Shown piece after piece: positions 1-8,888 of a DNA stretch of 64,000 nt. Both the position numbers and the translations under genes were made by a program. Origin of the DNA: Steroidobacteraceae bacterium (lineage in GTDB: Bacteria; Pseudomonadota; Gammaproteobacteria; Steroidobacterales; Steroidobacteraceae); contig JANWJS010000009.1 of NCBI GenBank assembly GCA_025451845.1, positions 1-64,000 of the forward strand. The letters run 5' to 3'. The notes under the pieces were generated by a model. The model saw only the letters and a program-made list of their open reading frames with translations, was not told where the DNA came from and did no database searches. The number at the start of each line of letters is the position of its first letter. Positions within the stretch are counted from its first letter, which is position 1.

Positions 1-1068
1 CACGCCATCGACTTGGCGCAGCGCATAGCCCGCCACGCTCGCCCAGCCCGGCACCGCCTCGCTGCCGGCCGTCGCGTGAAATGCGCTCTCCATGTCACTC
101 CAGGAAAAACTCGTGGGATCACCGCCCCAGGGACGATCGCCCGCAATGGCCGGCGCGGGCGAGCAGAGCTGCGTCCAACTGAAGAGCGTGATCTCCGGTG
201 ACTTGGCGAACATCGTGTCCCAGAGCTGTTCGGCATATCGGTCGGCGTAACGCGTGCCGAACGTATCCACCCAGCCGCCGCGGTTGCCGCCGTTTGGCCG
301 GATGTTGCTGTAATAACGGTAGACGAGATAGCTCTCGTACTGCTGCAGGAGCTGATAGGTTGCGACCGGATCGCGTGTCTCCGTGCCGGTGTAGATGGAG
401 TCGAACATCTGCGCCTCGCGATCGAGGTCGAAGCCGAGACCCTGAAAGTGCTCGTACCAGTTCGGGTACTTGATGATCACTTTCGCGCGCGGGTTGACGC
501 TGCGGGCCGTACCCAGGATGACGTGCTGCGCCACCCAGCGCATCTTGTTGAGGCGGTACCGGGTCCAGGAGAGCGAGCCCTTGGCCTTGATGTCCGCGTC
601 GGTGCGGGTGTTGTAAAAGGAGAAGTCATCGAGAATCACGGTATCGAAGTGGCTCGCCGCCTCGCGCACGGCGCGCTCCGCCATGGCGACGTCCTGCGGG
701 TTCTCGTAATCGAAGGTGCGGAACGCTCCGCTCTGGTCCTCCTGCGTGAGCGTCAGCCCCCCGTCGACGGTGATGCCGCGCGCGCGGAAGAAGCTCGCGA
801 TCCTATCGAGCGAAGCCGGGTCGGCAAACACCCCGCTGCGATAGTCCTCGAGGTACACCTTGTTGAAATGCACCTGGCTCCAGATCCGGTCGAACTGCTG
901 CTGCAGGACCTTGGGATCGGCGAGCTGCCGTGTGGAAAAAACGGGAATGTAAATGGCGACGCTGAAGTCGTGAAAGGGCTTCTGCGGCTGCGCGCCGGCC
1001 GCGACGTTGCCCACTACCATCAGACACGCGGCCGCAAGGGCGCCGCGCAAGTAGTACGTTCTCCGCAT
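1..1068 (-). CDS. Secreted TIM-barrel-like hydrolase-type protein, C-terminus cut off by the window edge
   Basis: The frame is open from an ATG at 1068 down to base 1 (356 codons) and runs off the window. Residues 1-26 look like a signal peptide ending near AAGAQ, so export is expected. The body has barrel-like segments (VAIYIPVF, FNKVYLEDY, FDTVILDDFSFYN, AKVIIKYPNWYEHF) of the kind seen in glycosidase-like proteins of unassigned family. The DDFSFYN segment could hold catalytic acids, but I cannot assign a GH family. The start overlaps the GH31 stop as TGATG, so the two are probably translationally coupled and this is the last visible gene of the xyloglucan operon. Existence of the gene is well supported; the function is not. 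Confidence 0.8.
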   Translation of the reverse strand, partial: MRRTYYLRGALAAACLMVVGNVAAGAQPQKPFHDFSVAIYIPVFSTRQLADPKVLQQQFDRIWSQVHFNKVYLEDYRSGVFADPASLDRIASFFRARGITVDGGLTLTQEDQSGAFRTFDYENPQDVAMAERAVREAASHFDTVILDDFSFYNTRTDADIKAKGSLSWTRYRLNKMRWVAQHVILGTARSVNPRAKVIIKYPNWYEHFQGLGFDLDREAQMFDSIYTGTETRDPVATYQLLQQYESYLVYRYYSNIRPNGGNRGGWVDTFGTRYADRYAEQLWDTMFAKSPEITLFSWTQLCSPAPAIAGDRPWGGDPTSFSWSDMESAFHATAGSEAVPGWASVAGYALRQVDGV

Positions 1069-3956
1069 CACTTCCTCCCCGCGCCAGCGGCGCAAACCGC
1101 GCAATGAATGGCGACCTCGGCCCCCGCATATACGACGGTACGATCGGCGGGCGCCGAGAAATCATCTCCGGGCCGGGCGTGCTTCGACAGCCAGCGGATT
1201 TGGAACGTTCGCTTCTGTTGCATGCCTGAAAACTCCCCGGACCGCCGTCCGATGGTCAGCGTGCCGGTGGCCCGGTCGAATGAAAAAGGAATGGTGGCGT
1301 ACTGGCCGCGCCGGTAACCGAGGTCGGTTCCCTGGTCCTCATAGAGAGTGAAGCGGCCGCTCGCGCCGGTGTACACGAGCAGTGTCAGCGGCGCATCGGG
1401 CTTCTCACCCGTGTACTCGATCGCCGGCCCCACCGGGACGATGGAGCCTGCGCGGACGAAAAGCGGCATGCGCGCGAGCGGCGCCGCGGCGGCAATGCTC
1501 TGCCCACCCTGGAAGGTGCGGTTGCTGTAGAAGTCGTACCAAAGGGTTCCCGCGGGCAGATACACCTGCCGCTCGCGGGCGTGATACTCGTAGACCGGGC
1601 TCACCAGGAATGCGGGCCCGAACATGTACTCGTCCGCGATGTCCCGCACCTTCGGGTCGGACGCAAAGTCCATTTCCAGCGCCCGCATGATGGTGGAGTC
1701 ATCGAGCCATGTATTCCCCGCCAGGGTGTAGACGTAGGGCATCAGGCGGTAGCGCAGCTTGTCGTAATAGACCAGCGTCTCGTAGACCTGCGAGCCCGCC
1801 GGCGCCAGGTTATAGATCTCGCGGTGCGGCATCTGGCCGTGCGAGCGGAACACCGGGCAGAAGGCGCCGAACTCGAACCAGCGCGTATTGAGCTCGCGCC
1901 ACTCCTCGAGGTCTTGCGCATCGGGATTGAGATAGCGCGACTCCGGCTGATAGCCGCCGATATCCATGGTCCAGTTGGGCAGGCCCGAGAGCGAGAACCC
2001 GACGCCCGCCGCGATCTGATCCTTGAGATCCGACCAGCGCGGCGCGATATCGCCGCTCCAGACCGTTGCGCCATAGCGTTGCAGTCCGGCAAACCCGGAG
2101 CGGGACAGGATGAAGGCGCGGGTATTCGGACGCGCGGCGAGGTTGCCGTCGTAAACGCCGGCTACGTGCTCCAGCGAATACGCATTGAAGAGCGCGAGAC
2201 CCGGCCCGAGGGGAGTCGGCGACATCAGCGCCTCCCGCTCCTCGAGGGTGGTGTTCGAGATCATGTCAGGCTCGTCCGCATCCAGCCACCACGCATCCAC
2301 CCCCAGAGTCTCCAGGTCCGCATCGATCTGCTGCCAGTAGAGCCGCCGCGCAGCTTGCGAGAAAGGATCGTAGAAGCCGTATGGATAGCCCGGGCCCACC
2401 CAATCCTTGACGCCGAGCTGCATGCTGAGTGGAAACACGTCGCCGTGCGCCGCGAGCTCTTTGTAGTGGACCGTCGTCGGGTAGAACTTCGGCCACACGG
2501 AGATCATGAAATGCGCGTGCAGCGCATGCACCTGCGCGATCATGGCGCGTGGGTCGGGGTAGCGGGAGCGGTCGAACTCGTGCGAGCCCCACGCATCATC
2601 CTTCCAGTAACGCCAGTCCTGCACGATGTTGTCGAGCGGGATGCCGAGCTGGCGGTACTTCTCGAGGACGCCCAGGAGCTGCCGCTGCGTCTCGTAGTGG
2701 TCGCGGCTCTGCCAGAATCCGTAGGCCCACCGCGGCAGCAGCACGGCCCTGCCGGTGATGTGACGATAGCCGCCGATCACCTCATCGAGGCTCGCGCCGC
2801 GAACGAAGTAGTAATCGATCGCCCGCCCCGCCGCGGAGGAGAGCGACAGCCGCTCGCGGTCCGCACGTGGCGGCCGATGCAGCAGTGCGAGATATCCGCC
2901 CTCACGATCCCACTCCAGACGCAACGCCACGGGCATTCCCGGCGACATCTCTACGCTGAAATCCCGGAACCACGGATTCCAGTTCTGCCGCCAGGCGTCG
3001 AGACGCAAATGGCCGCCGATCCAGAGCTTCTGGTAATCGCTCCCGTACAGTGAGAACGTCTGCCGGCCCCCGCGTTGGGCCTCGACCTTTCCGCTCCAGA
3101 CGACCTTCACGTGCGGGAGCTTGAGGAGGGACTGGGGAAACGAAGCCGGAAATTGCGCTTTTCGGTCGACATACTGGTAGTCGATATCGCTCTCCGTGCG
3201 CTCGAGGACCAGCTTGCCGTCGACGTAGTAGCGCGCCGTCAGTCCTCCCTTCTTGCCGTACGCGTCGTACAGGGTCAGGCCCTGGGAAAGGTGCTCCCAC
3301 GGCTTCGGATCACCGAAGCGCGTGACGGAATCGTTGTCCCACAGAATCCCATAATCCCGGCTGGAGACGACGAACGGCACCGCTACATCCATGTTGTGCT
3401 GCGCGAGGGTAAGATCCGCGCCCTTGTAATCGATGAGCCCCGTCTGATGCTGCCCGAGCCCGTAGAACGCCTCCCCCGGCGTGGACTCGAACTGCTGCCG
3501 GATCGCGTAATACGGCTTCCCGTCGAGGGTAACGGCCCGCAGCTCGCGGCCATTGGCCACCTCGCGGGTGATGACCTTTCCTTGCGGATCCTCGAACAAC
3601 ACCCGTCCGTCGCTGCGGCGAACGACCGCGCCAAGCTTACCGGTGGAAAGCGTCACCGCATCCGGCCCGCTCTTCACCGTAAATGCAACACCCCGGCTCC
3701 CCGTCCGGACCGCCATGAGGCTGGCCGGCAATTGCAGCGTGTCCCCCGGAAACGCGGTGACGTGAATGATCGTCGGCGAGACGACTTCGAGCCGAATTTT
3801 CTTCGCCAGTCCCGCCGCCGGAGTCACCACGATCCCATCGGCAATCCTGACGTAAGGTGCATCAGACGCTGCACACGCTGGCACGGACCCCAGGACCAAC
3901 ACCACCAACAGCAACGAGGCCAAAGCCGCTCCGCACTTTACGGGAGTGCACCGCAA
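1068..3956 (-). CDS. GH31 alpha-xylosidase with PA14-like insert, secreted
   Basis: The protein carries the GH31 signature WWLDADEPDM (nucleophile Asp, roughly residue 560) and a downstream WSGDIAPRWSDL with the acid/base Asp. A PA14-like insert lies at about residues 240-360 (LTARYYVDGKLVLERTE to FSLYGSDYQKLWIGG), as in xyloglucan-active alpha-xylosidases such as Cellvibrio Xyl31A. It should remove alpha-1,6-xylose from xyloglucan oligosaccharides. I chose the TTG at 3956 because a signal peptide (RCTPVKCGAALASLLLVV onward, cleavage near PACAAS) starts there with AGGA 5 bases upstream. The in-frame ATG at 4040 would add about 28 residues and give an overlong n-region. It follows GH35 in the same operon. 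An imperfect inverted repeat covers the start region. Confidence 0.88.
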   Translation of the reverse strand: MRCTPVKCGAALASLLLVVLVLGSVPACAASDAPYVRIADGIVVTPAAGLAKKIRLEVVSPTIIHVTAFPGDTLQLPASLMAVRTGSRGVAFTVKSGPDAVTLSTGKLGAVVRRSDGRVLFEDPQGKVITREVANGRELRAVTLDGKPYYAIRQQFESTPGEAFYGLGQHQTGLIDYKGADLTLAQHNMDVAVPFVVSSRDYGILWDNDSVTRFGDPKPWEHLSQGLTLYDAYGKKGGLTARYYVDGKLVLERTESDIDYQYVDRKAQFPASFPQSLLKLPHVKVVWSGKVEAQRGGRQTFSLYGSDYQKLWIGGHLRLDAWRQNWNPWFRDFSVEMSPGMPVALRLEWDREGGYLALLHRPPRADRERLSLSSAAGRAIDYYFVRGASLDEVIGGYRHITGRAVLLPRWAYGFWQSRDHYETQRQLLGVLEKYRQLGIPLDNIVQDWRYWKDDAWGSHEFDRSRYPDPRAMIAQVHALHAHFMISVWPKFYPTTVHYKELAAHGDVFPLSMQLGVKDWVGPGYPYGFYDPFSQAARRLYWQQIDADLETLGVDAWWLDADEPDMISNTTLEEREALMSPTPLGPGLALFNAYSLEHVAGVYDGNLAARPNTRAFILSRSGFAGLQRYGATVWSGDIAPRWSDLKDQIAAGVGFSLSGLPNWTMDIGGYQPESRYLNPDAQDLEEWRELNTRWFEFGAFCPVFRSHGQMPHREIYNLAPAGSQVYETLVYYDKLRYRLMPYVYTLAGNTWLDDSTIMRALEMDFASDPKVRDIADEYMFGPAFLVSPVYEYHARERQVYLPAGTLWYDFYSNRTFQGGQSIAAAAPLARMPLFVRAGSIVPVGPAIEYTGEKPDAPLTLLVYTGASGRFTLYEDQGTDLGYRRGQYATIPFSFDRATGTLTIGRRSGEFSGMQQKRTFQIRWLSKHARPGDDFSAPADRTVVYAGAEVAIHCAVCAAGAGRK

Positions 3957-4056
3957 AATGATCCTGGCCAGAAGCTGATCGCCAGGACGGCGATCCGCTA
4001 GCCTACATGGACGTACTTGCGGCGTTCTGGCCGGCGTCATTTTGCGGTGCGCTCCC
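3942..4056. repeat. Imperfect inverted repeat over the GH31 translation start
   Basis: Arm one is 3942-3973 and arm two, in reverse orientation, is 4025-4056. They match over about 32 bases with four mismatches. The core is GGGAGTGCACCGCAAAATGA at 3942-3961, against the same sequence with one change on the other strand at 4037-4056. In the minus-strand mRNA the second arm contains the AGGA and the TTG proposed as the GH31 start, so folding would hide the ribosome site. The role is inference. Confidence 0.75.
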
Positions 4057-4081
4057 ACGGTGTTAATCGGCCAGTATTCTC

Positions 4082-5707
4082 TTAGTACGTAGCCAGCCGC
4101 ACGTGCAGCACCTGAGGGATGGACGTGAAATTCAACCCCCAATCAACCTGATCACCATTCCAGACACGCCTCGCCCGCCATTGTCCGTTCCCATAACTCC
4201 CCTCCTCCACCCGTGCGTACTGCGCCTGCCGCCCCCCGCTCGCATCGGCCAGCGCGAACGCGACCCGCGCGTGCATCCCGGTCACCAGAAACTCATCCGT
4301 ACCCAACCGCCCCACCAACGCCCCGCCCTCCGGCACCGGATTTCCCGGAGGCGTACTGTTGCCGAACATCGGCAAGCCATATGACACGACCGCCCGCCAA
4401 CGCCCCAGCGGTATCGTCTGCACGTGAACAGCGCTGTCTTCCGAAACCCCGATAAGATTGCCCGCAAAGCTCATTTGCGCCAGCTCCGGAGCCATCGGCG
4501 CGATGAGCCCGTACTCCAGCGCGAAGGGCGCCAGCGTCTTGCCGTCGACCACCCGCGCGCCGAGCGGAAAGTTGCTGTAGCCGCTGAAGTCCACGCCGAA
4601 AGGCGCGAACCCGATCCCCTGATGCCCCAGGACCGCGAAAAGATAGCGCGCGTACGGCTGCTTGCTGCCCGTCTCCGCGACGAAGAGCGCGTTATCAGGA
4701 CGCTGATAGAGATCGAGCACTTTGGTGTAACGCGCGTAGTCCGGGAGATAGATGTCCGGAGCGATGACATCGATCGCCGGCGCCGCCGCCTTCCAGACAG
4801 TCAACGCATCATCGGCAGGCCCGCCGCTCTCATAGGTTGTCGGCGGCCCGGGATGCAGCGGGTCACGTAGCGCGGCGTTGACATAGAGCGGCAGCGGATA
4901 CACCGCCTTGCCCGCTGCGGCGACCTGCTGCACGAACCGCCCGATGTACCATGCATGGAAGAACTCGTCGGCCTGCGGTCCAAACACCTCCCGCCAGGTA
5001 CCGCGGTGCGTCCGCAGCGCACGAGTGAGTTGCCGCGGTACGGGCCCGTCGAAGAGCCGCTGCGCCTGCGGCGAGTAGTCTCGCGCGCTGCCGTAGGTGC
5101 CGGTCTCGTTCTCGACCTGCACCATGATCACCGTGTGCTGTGGGTCGGCCGCCTTCAGGTGCCGCATCAGCGCCACGAAGGCGGCGCGATCCGCAGCTAG
5201 CGTCGCCGGCGCGAGCGGCGACAGGGAAGGCATGCGCTTTCCCTGCGGGTTGAGGACGCGTGGAAATCTATCGTTATCGAGCTTCACCCACTCCGGCGTG
5301 TACGCCGGGCTGCCGTTCTTCCACGTGCCAAACCAGAGGAGGACCGCGCGCAGACCATGCTCGCGCGCCTGCGCCAGAAAGAGATCGAGGAAGGAGAAAT
5401 CGAAAACGCCCTCCTGGGGCTCGATCTGCTCCCAGGCGACCGGCATGACCACCGTGTTGGCGTGCATCTGCCCCAGGGCCGGCCAGACCGCCGGCAGCAT
5501 GGCGGGATAGTTGCTCGAGTTGTTGACTTGGGCGCCGAGGACGAGATAGGGCTTGCCCGCGACCAGGAGCTCGTACCGCCCATGAGAGCTCGCGATACGC
5601 GGCATCGGCGCACCCTGCGCCGCCACCGGCCCGCCCGCGGCGGATGAGATCAGGAGACCGGTGACCAGGGCAAGGACGAGTGGGCGCGCCGCGCAGATTC
5701 GATTCAA
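4082..5707 (-). CDS. GH35 beta-galactosidase (GanA/Bgl35A-like), secreted
   Basis: This is a GH35 (clan GH-A) enzyme. The acid/base Glu is in MVQVENETGTYG and the likely nucleophile Glu is in LFVAETGSKQPY. The N-terminal barrel begins LVLGAQVNNSSNYPAM and the C-terminus resembles the DUF5597 extension of xyloglucan-related GH35 enzymes. It would strip beta-galactose from xyloglucan side chains, exposing xylose for the neighbouring GH31. I chose the TTG at 5707: the mRNA reads GAGGGGGAACC just before it, and a signal peptide (NRICAARPLVLALVTGLL, ending VAAQG) follows at once. An extension to 5770 would add residues that do not fit a signal peptide. A LacI-type operator lies 35 bases upstream, so this gene may head its own transcript. 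Confidence 0.88.
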   Translation of the reverse strand: MNRICAARPLVLALVTGLLISSAAGGPVAAQGAPMPRIASSHGRYELLVAGKPYLVLGAQVNNSSNYPAMLPAVWPALGQMHANTVVMPVAWEQIEPQEGVFDFSFLDLFLAQAREHGLRAVLLWFGTWKNGSPAYTPEWVKLDNDRFPRVLNPQGKRMPSLSPLAPATLAADRAAFVALMRHLKAADPQHTVIMVQVENETGTYGSARDYSPQAQRLFDGPVPRQLTRALRTHRGTWREVFGPQADEFFHAWYIGRFVQQVAAAGKAVYPLPLYVNAALRDPLHPGPPTTYESGGPADDALTVWKAAAPAIDVIAPDIYLPDYARYTKVLDLYQRPDNALFVAETGSKQPYARYLFAVLGHQGIGFAPFGVDFSGYSNFPLGARVVDGKTLAPFALEYGLIAPMAPELAQMSFAGNLIGVSEDSAVHVQTIPLGRWRAVVSYGLPMFGNSTPPGNPVPEGGALVGRLGTDEFLVTGMHARVAFALADASGGRQAQYARVEEGSYGNGQWRARRVWNGDQVDWGLNFTSIPQVLHVRLATY

Positions 5708-5741
5708 GGTTCCCCCTCGCTCCCCCTTGTTGTGCCGGATA

Positions 5742-5755
5742 TGGTAACGCTCCCA
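5742..5755. promoter_or_regulatory. LacI-type operator candidate before GH35
   Basis: TGGTAACGCTCCCA, an imperfect palindrome with one departure from TGRYANCGNTRYCA. It sits in the gap between the halogenase stop and the GH35 start, 35 bases before the TTG, suggesting an internal promoter for GH35-GH31. Confidence 0.5.
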
Positions 5756-5788
5756 AACGCCGCGCGCCACCCTTGCTTGGAGCGCTCC

Positions 5789-7309
5789 TCAGGCAAGCTG
5801 CGTGAGCTCTTTGAGGTAGGCCGCATGAGCGGGAACCGCCGCGACGGCCGTGCGGATCATTCCCGGCATGGTTTCGAAGCTCGCAGCCATGGCGGCAGAG
5901 CCGAAGAGGTCGATGACCGGTTCGTGGCGCTCCGGCCAGACACCGAGGCCAGTGTAGATCGCGAGCCAACTCGCCGGCTGGAAGGTCTCGTGCTCCAGCA
6001 CGGCGATCCGGCCGGTCTTCGTGAAGAGGTCGCGCTTGTACGTCAGCATCTCCGGCAGCGGCATCGCACGGCACTGGCGCCAGAACGGCGAATCCTCGCG
6101 CAGCGAGGCGGCGTAGTGCAGGATGAGAAAATCCCGCACGTGCTCGTATTCGAGGGCGGTCTGTCGATTGTATTCGGCGCTGATGGCCGGATCGAAGTCG
6201 CGGTCGGGGAAGAGAGCGAAGAGCCGCGCCAGGCCGGTCTGCACAAAGTGGATGCTGGTGGACTCGAGCGGCTCCAGGAAGCCCGCCGCGAGCCCGAGCG
6301 CCAGACAATTGCCGACCCACGCCCGCGTCCGGCGCCCGGCCTTGAAGCGCAGGAGCCGGGGATCGGAAAGCGGCTTGCCCTCCAAGCGCTCGGCGAGCCT
6401 CGCCGCAGCTTCGTCATCGGGCAGGTGCGCGCTCGAATAGACATAGCCGTTGCCGACCCGATGCTGCAGCGGAATTCGCCACTGCCAGCCGGATTCCCGC
6501 GCCGTTGCCTGCGTGAGCGGCGCGAGATCACCGGCGCTCTCGCACGGAACCGCGACAGCACGGTCGCACGGTAGCCACTGTGACCAGTCGATGTAGCCTG
6601 CCTGCAGCGCCCCTGCGATCACGAGCGCCTGGAAGCCGGAACAATCGATGAAGAAGTCGCCGCTCACCGCGCGGCCGTCCCGCAGTCGCAGCGATTCGAC
6701 CCTTCCCCTCGGGTCGAACGTTACGTCGACGACCTGACCCTTGATGCGGCCGACGCCGCGCTTCTCGGCATAGGCTCGTAAAAAGTGCGCGTAGAGCGCG
6801 GCGTCGAGGTGGTACGCGTAAGACAGATAGCGCAGGGGGGAGGATTTATCCGACGGCAGGCCGCCGAACCGGCCGAGTTTCGCGGCGAGTCCTGTTACCG
6901 ACCACTCCTCGAGAGGTGAAGGGCGCCCTTCCTGCCGGCGCTTGAGCCAGTACGCCTGAAACAGGTTGTGCTTGGCGTCGATCCCGTACGGACCGAAGGG
7001 GTGCAGACAGGTCTCACCGATCTGCCGCCAGTCGCGGAATTGAATCGCCAATTTGAAGGTGGCGCCGGTGGCGCGCAGGAACTCACGCTCCTCGACACCG
7101 AGCAGGGCATGAAACGCGGGTAAGCTGGGGATGGTGGCCTCTCCCACCCCCACCGTGCCGATGGCTTCGGACTCCACGAGCGTGATCTCGCACTTCGGGG
7201 GCGTGAGCACGCGGGCGAGCGCCGCGGCGGCCATCCATCCCGCCGTTCCGCCGCCGAGGATGACCACTTTTCTCACGCCGCGCGCGCAGCGTTGCCCTAT
7301 CTCGCTCAT
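5789..7309 (-). CDS. FAD-dependent tryptophan-halogenase family protein (halogenase-like 1)
   Basis: A 506-residue flavoprotein of the PrnA/tryptophan-halogenase fold. Seen: Rossmann motif GGGTAGW near the N-terminus; ATFKLAIQF holding the position of the catalytic Lys; the halogenase signature WQWRIP; and GFLEPLEST holding the conserved Glu. True family members halogenate tryptophan with FADH2, chloride and oxygen. Members inside TonB-receptor sugar loci have no proven substrate, and no indole pathway is nearby. The ATG at 7309 overlaps the stop of the next halogenase as ATGA, so the pair is co-translated. It lies between TonB receptor 1 and the xyloglucan hydrolases, suggesting a role tied to that uptake system. 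Confidence 0.9.
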   Translation of the reverse strand: MSEIGQRCARGVRKVVILGGGTAGWMAAAALARVLTPPKCEITLVESEAIGTVGVGEATIPSLPAFHALLGVEEREFLRATGATFKLAIQFRDWRQIGETCLHPFGPYGIDAKHNLFQAYWLKRRQEGRPSPLEEWSVTGLAAKLGRFGGLPSDKSSPLRYLSYAYHLDAALYAHFLRAYAEKRGVGRIKGQVVDVTFDPRGRVESLRLRDGRAVSGDFFIDCSGFQALVIAGALQAGYIDWSQWLPCDRAVAVPCESAGDLAPLTQATARESGWQWRIPLQHRVGNGYVYSSAHLPDDEAAARLAERLEGKPLSDPRLLRFKAGRRTRAWVGNCLALGLAAGFLEPLESTSIHFVQTGLARLFALFPDRDFDPAISAEYNRQTALEYEHVRDFLILHYAASLREDSPFWRQCRAMPLPEMLTYKRDLFTKTGRIAVLEHETFQPASWLAIYTGLGVWPERHEPVIDLFGSAAMAASFETMPGMIRTAVAAVPAHAAYLKELTQLA

Positions 7310-8808
7310 GTTGCTGCCCGGCAATACTTGTCGATGAAAGTGCCGTGCGCCGGCAGCGACTGCGCGGCCCCTGCCACGATGCCGGCGCGGCGCTGCAGTT
7401 CGCGGCTCAGCGCCGCATCCTCGATCAGATCGGCCATGGGATCGTGGTGGCGCGGGAACGCTCCGAGACCGAAGTAGATCGAGACCCAGCTGGGCTCGGC
7501 GAAAGCACCGCTGTCATAAAGGGCGACCCTGCCGCCGGCCTGGAACAATTCGATCTGGTGACGCAGGGCATCGGGGATGGCCATGTTCTGGACATAGCGC
7601 CAGAACTCCCCCTCGCGCCGGCTCACGTGGTAATGCAGGATGATGAAATCCCGGACCGATTCGTAGCTGCGGGTCATCAGGCGGTTGTATTCCTGCGCGA
7701 GCTTCGGCTCGAATCCTCGGTCGGGGAAGAGCTCGAGGAGCCTGCCGAGGCCGGACTCGACCAGATGGATGCTGGTGGACTCGAGCGGCTCGAGGAAGCC
7801 GCCGGCGAGGCCCAAGGCCACGCAATTGCGCACCCAGCTCTCGCGTCTGCGTCCGGCTGTGAATTTGAGCAGTCGCGGGCCGGACAGCGCCTGCGCATCG
7901 AGGTTGGCGAGCAGCGTGTGGGCGGCCTCATCCTCGTCGATGTAGCTGCTGCAGAAGACGTGTCCATTGCCAGTGCGGTGTTGCAGAGGGATGCGCCATT
8001 GCCAGCCCGCCCGATGCGCGATCGAGCGGGTCAAGGGGCTAGGCTCGCCGGCACGTGCGCACGCCACCGCCAGGGCGCGATCGCAGGGCAGCCATTTCGA
8101 CCAGTCCTCGAAGCCCGCATGCAGGGCCCGCTCGATGAGGAGCGCCGCGAAGCCGCTGCAATCGATGAAGAGATCCCCGCTCACCGAACGCTCGCCCTGG
8201 AGGAGCACCGATTCGACGAAGCCGTCTTCAGGCCGCAGGCGCACATCGACGATGCGTCCCTCGATGCGCTTGACGCCGCGCCGCTCCGCGAAGCCGCGAA
8301 GGTACGCTGCGTACGCCGTAGCATCGAACTGAAACGCGTAGGAATAGGAGCCTAGAACCGAGCCCCGGTCGGGAATCGGCGGCGCAAATCGGCCGAGTCC
8401 CGCGGCCACCGTGGCAATCGAGTAGTCGGCGTAGGACCGGTGGTCCCCGGCCGTGCGCATTTTGAGCCAGAGCTGGTGCGGGGAAACGCCCCGCATGTCA
8501 GGACCGAAATCGCTGAAGCCGTGGAAGAATGTCCGCTCGGGGTTCCACCCGCGAAACTCGATCCCGAGCTTGAAGGTGGCCTGGGTCTTGCGGATGAATT
8601 CGATCTCATCGAGGCCGAGGGTTGCGTTGAACGCGCGCAAGGTAGGCAGCGTCGCCTCACCGACCCCGATCGTGCCGATCTCGGAGGACTCGACGAGAAG
8701 AATCTCCTCGACCCGCCGGCCCAACAGCATGCTCAGCGCCGCAGCCGCCATCCATCCGGCACTGCCGCCGCCGACGATCACGATTCTGCGAACGGCCGAG
8801 CCTGCCAT
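7306..8808 (-). CDS. FAD-dependent tryptophan-halogenase family protein (halogenase-like 2)
   Basis: A 500-residue paralogue of the neighbouring gene. It has GGGSAGWMAAAAL for FAD binding, ATFKLGIEF with the conserved Lys, WQWRIPLQHR (WxWxIP) and GFLEPLEST. The start is ATG at 8808, preceded by AGGAGGGGC, a strong ribosome site. The frame stays open further upstream into the TonB receptor gene, but those residues are not halogenase-like. Two adjacent, diverged halogenase-like genes in one operon suggest two related substrates or a heteromeric pair. A hairpin terminator separates it from the receptor gene, so it is probably expressed at a lower level by read-through. Confidence 0.9.
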   Translation of the reverse strand: MAGSAVRRIVIVGGGSAGWMAAAALSMLLGRRVEEILLVESSEIGTIGVGEATLPTLRAFNATLGLDEIEFIRKTQATFKLGIEFRGWNPERTFFHGFSDFGPDMRGVSPHQLWLKMRTAGDHRSYADYSIATVAAGLGRFAPPIPDRGSVLGSYSYAFQFDATAYAAYLRGFAERRGVKRIEGRIVDVRLRPEDGFVESVLLQGERSVSGDLFIDCSGFAALLIERALHAGFEDWSKWLPCDRALAVACARAGEPSPLTRSIAHRAGWQWRIPLQHRTGNGHVFCSSYIDEDEAAHTLLANLDAQALSGPRLLKFTAGRRRESWVRNCVALGLAGGFLEPLESTSIHLVESGLGRLLELFPDRGFEPKLAQEYNRLMTRSYESVRDFIILHYHVSRREGEFWRYVQNMAIPDALRHQIELFQAGGRVALYDSGAFAEPSWVSIYFGLGAFPRHHDPMADLIEDAALSRELQRRAGIVAGAAQSLPAHGTFIDKYCRAAT

Positions 8809-8840
8809 GCCCCTCCTTCTAACCGAAGCCGCCGGGGATG

Positions 8841-8867
8841 AAAAGGGGGCGCCGGACACGGCGCCCC
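8841..8867 (-). terminator. Intrinsic terminator or attenuator after TonB receptor 1
   Basis: A perfect 8-base stem, GGGGCGCC at 8846-8853 and GGCGCCCC at 8860-8867, with a 6-base loop. On the minus strand it is followed by CTTTTC. It lies 21 bases past the receptor stop, before halogenase-like 2, and could set receptor output above that of the enzymes. Confidence 0.72.
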
Positions 8868-8888
8868 TCCCGGACTCATGCATGCCGC

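Noticed and set aside
5772-5798. GGAGCGCTCC-centred repeat at the end of halogenase-like 1 as another operator
   Set aside because: It overlaps the coding end and its outer bases do not fit the operator consensus; it may be a plain hairpin.
5789-8808. Halogenases as part of a halogenated natural-product gene cluster
   Set aside because: No NRPS, PKS, tryptophan-modifying or transport genes nearby; the context is glycan uptake.
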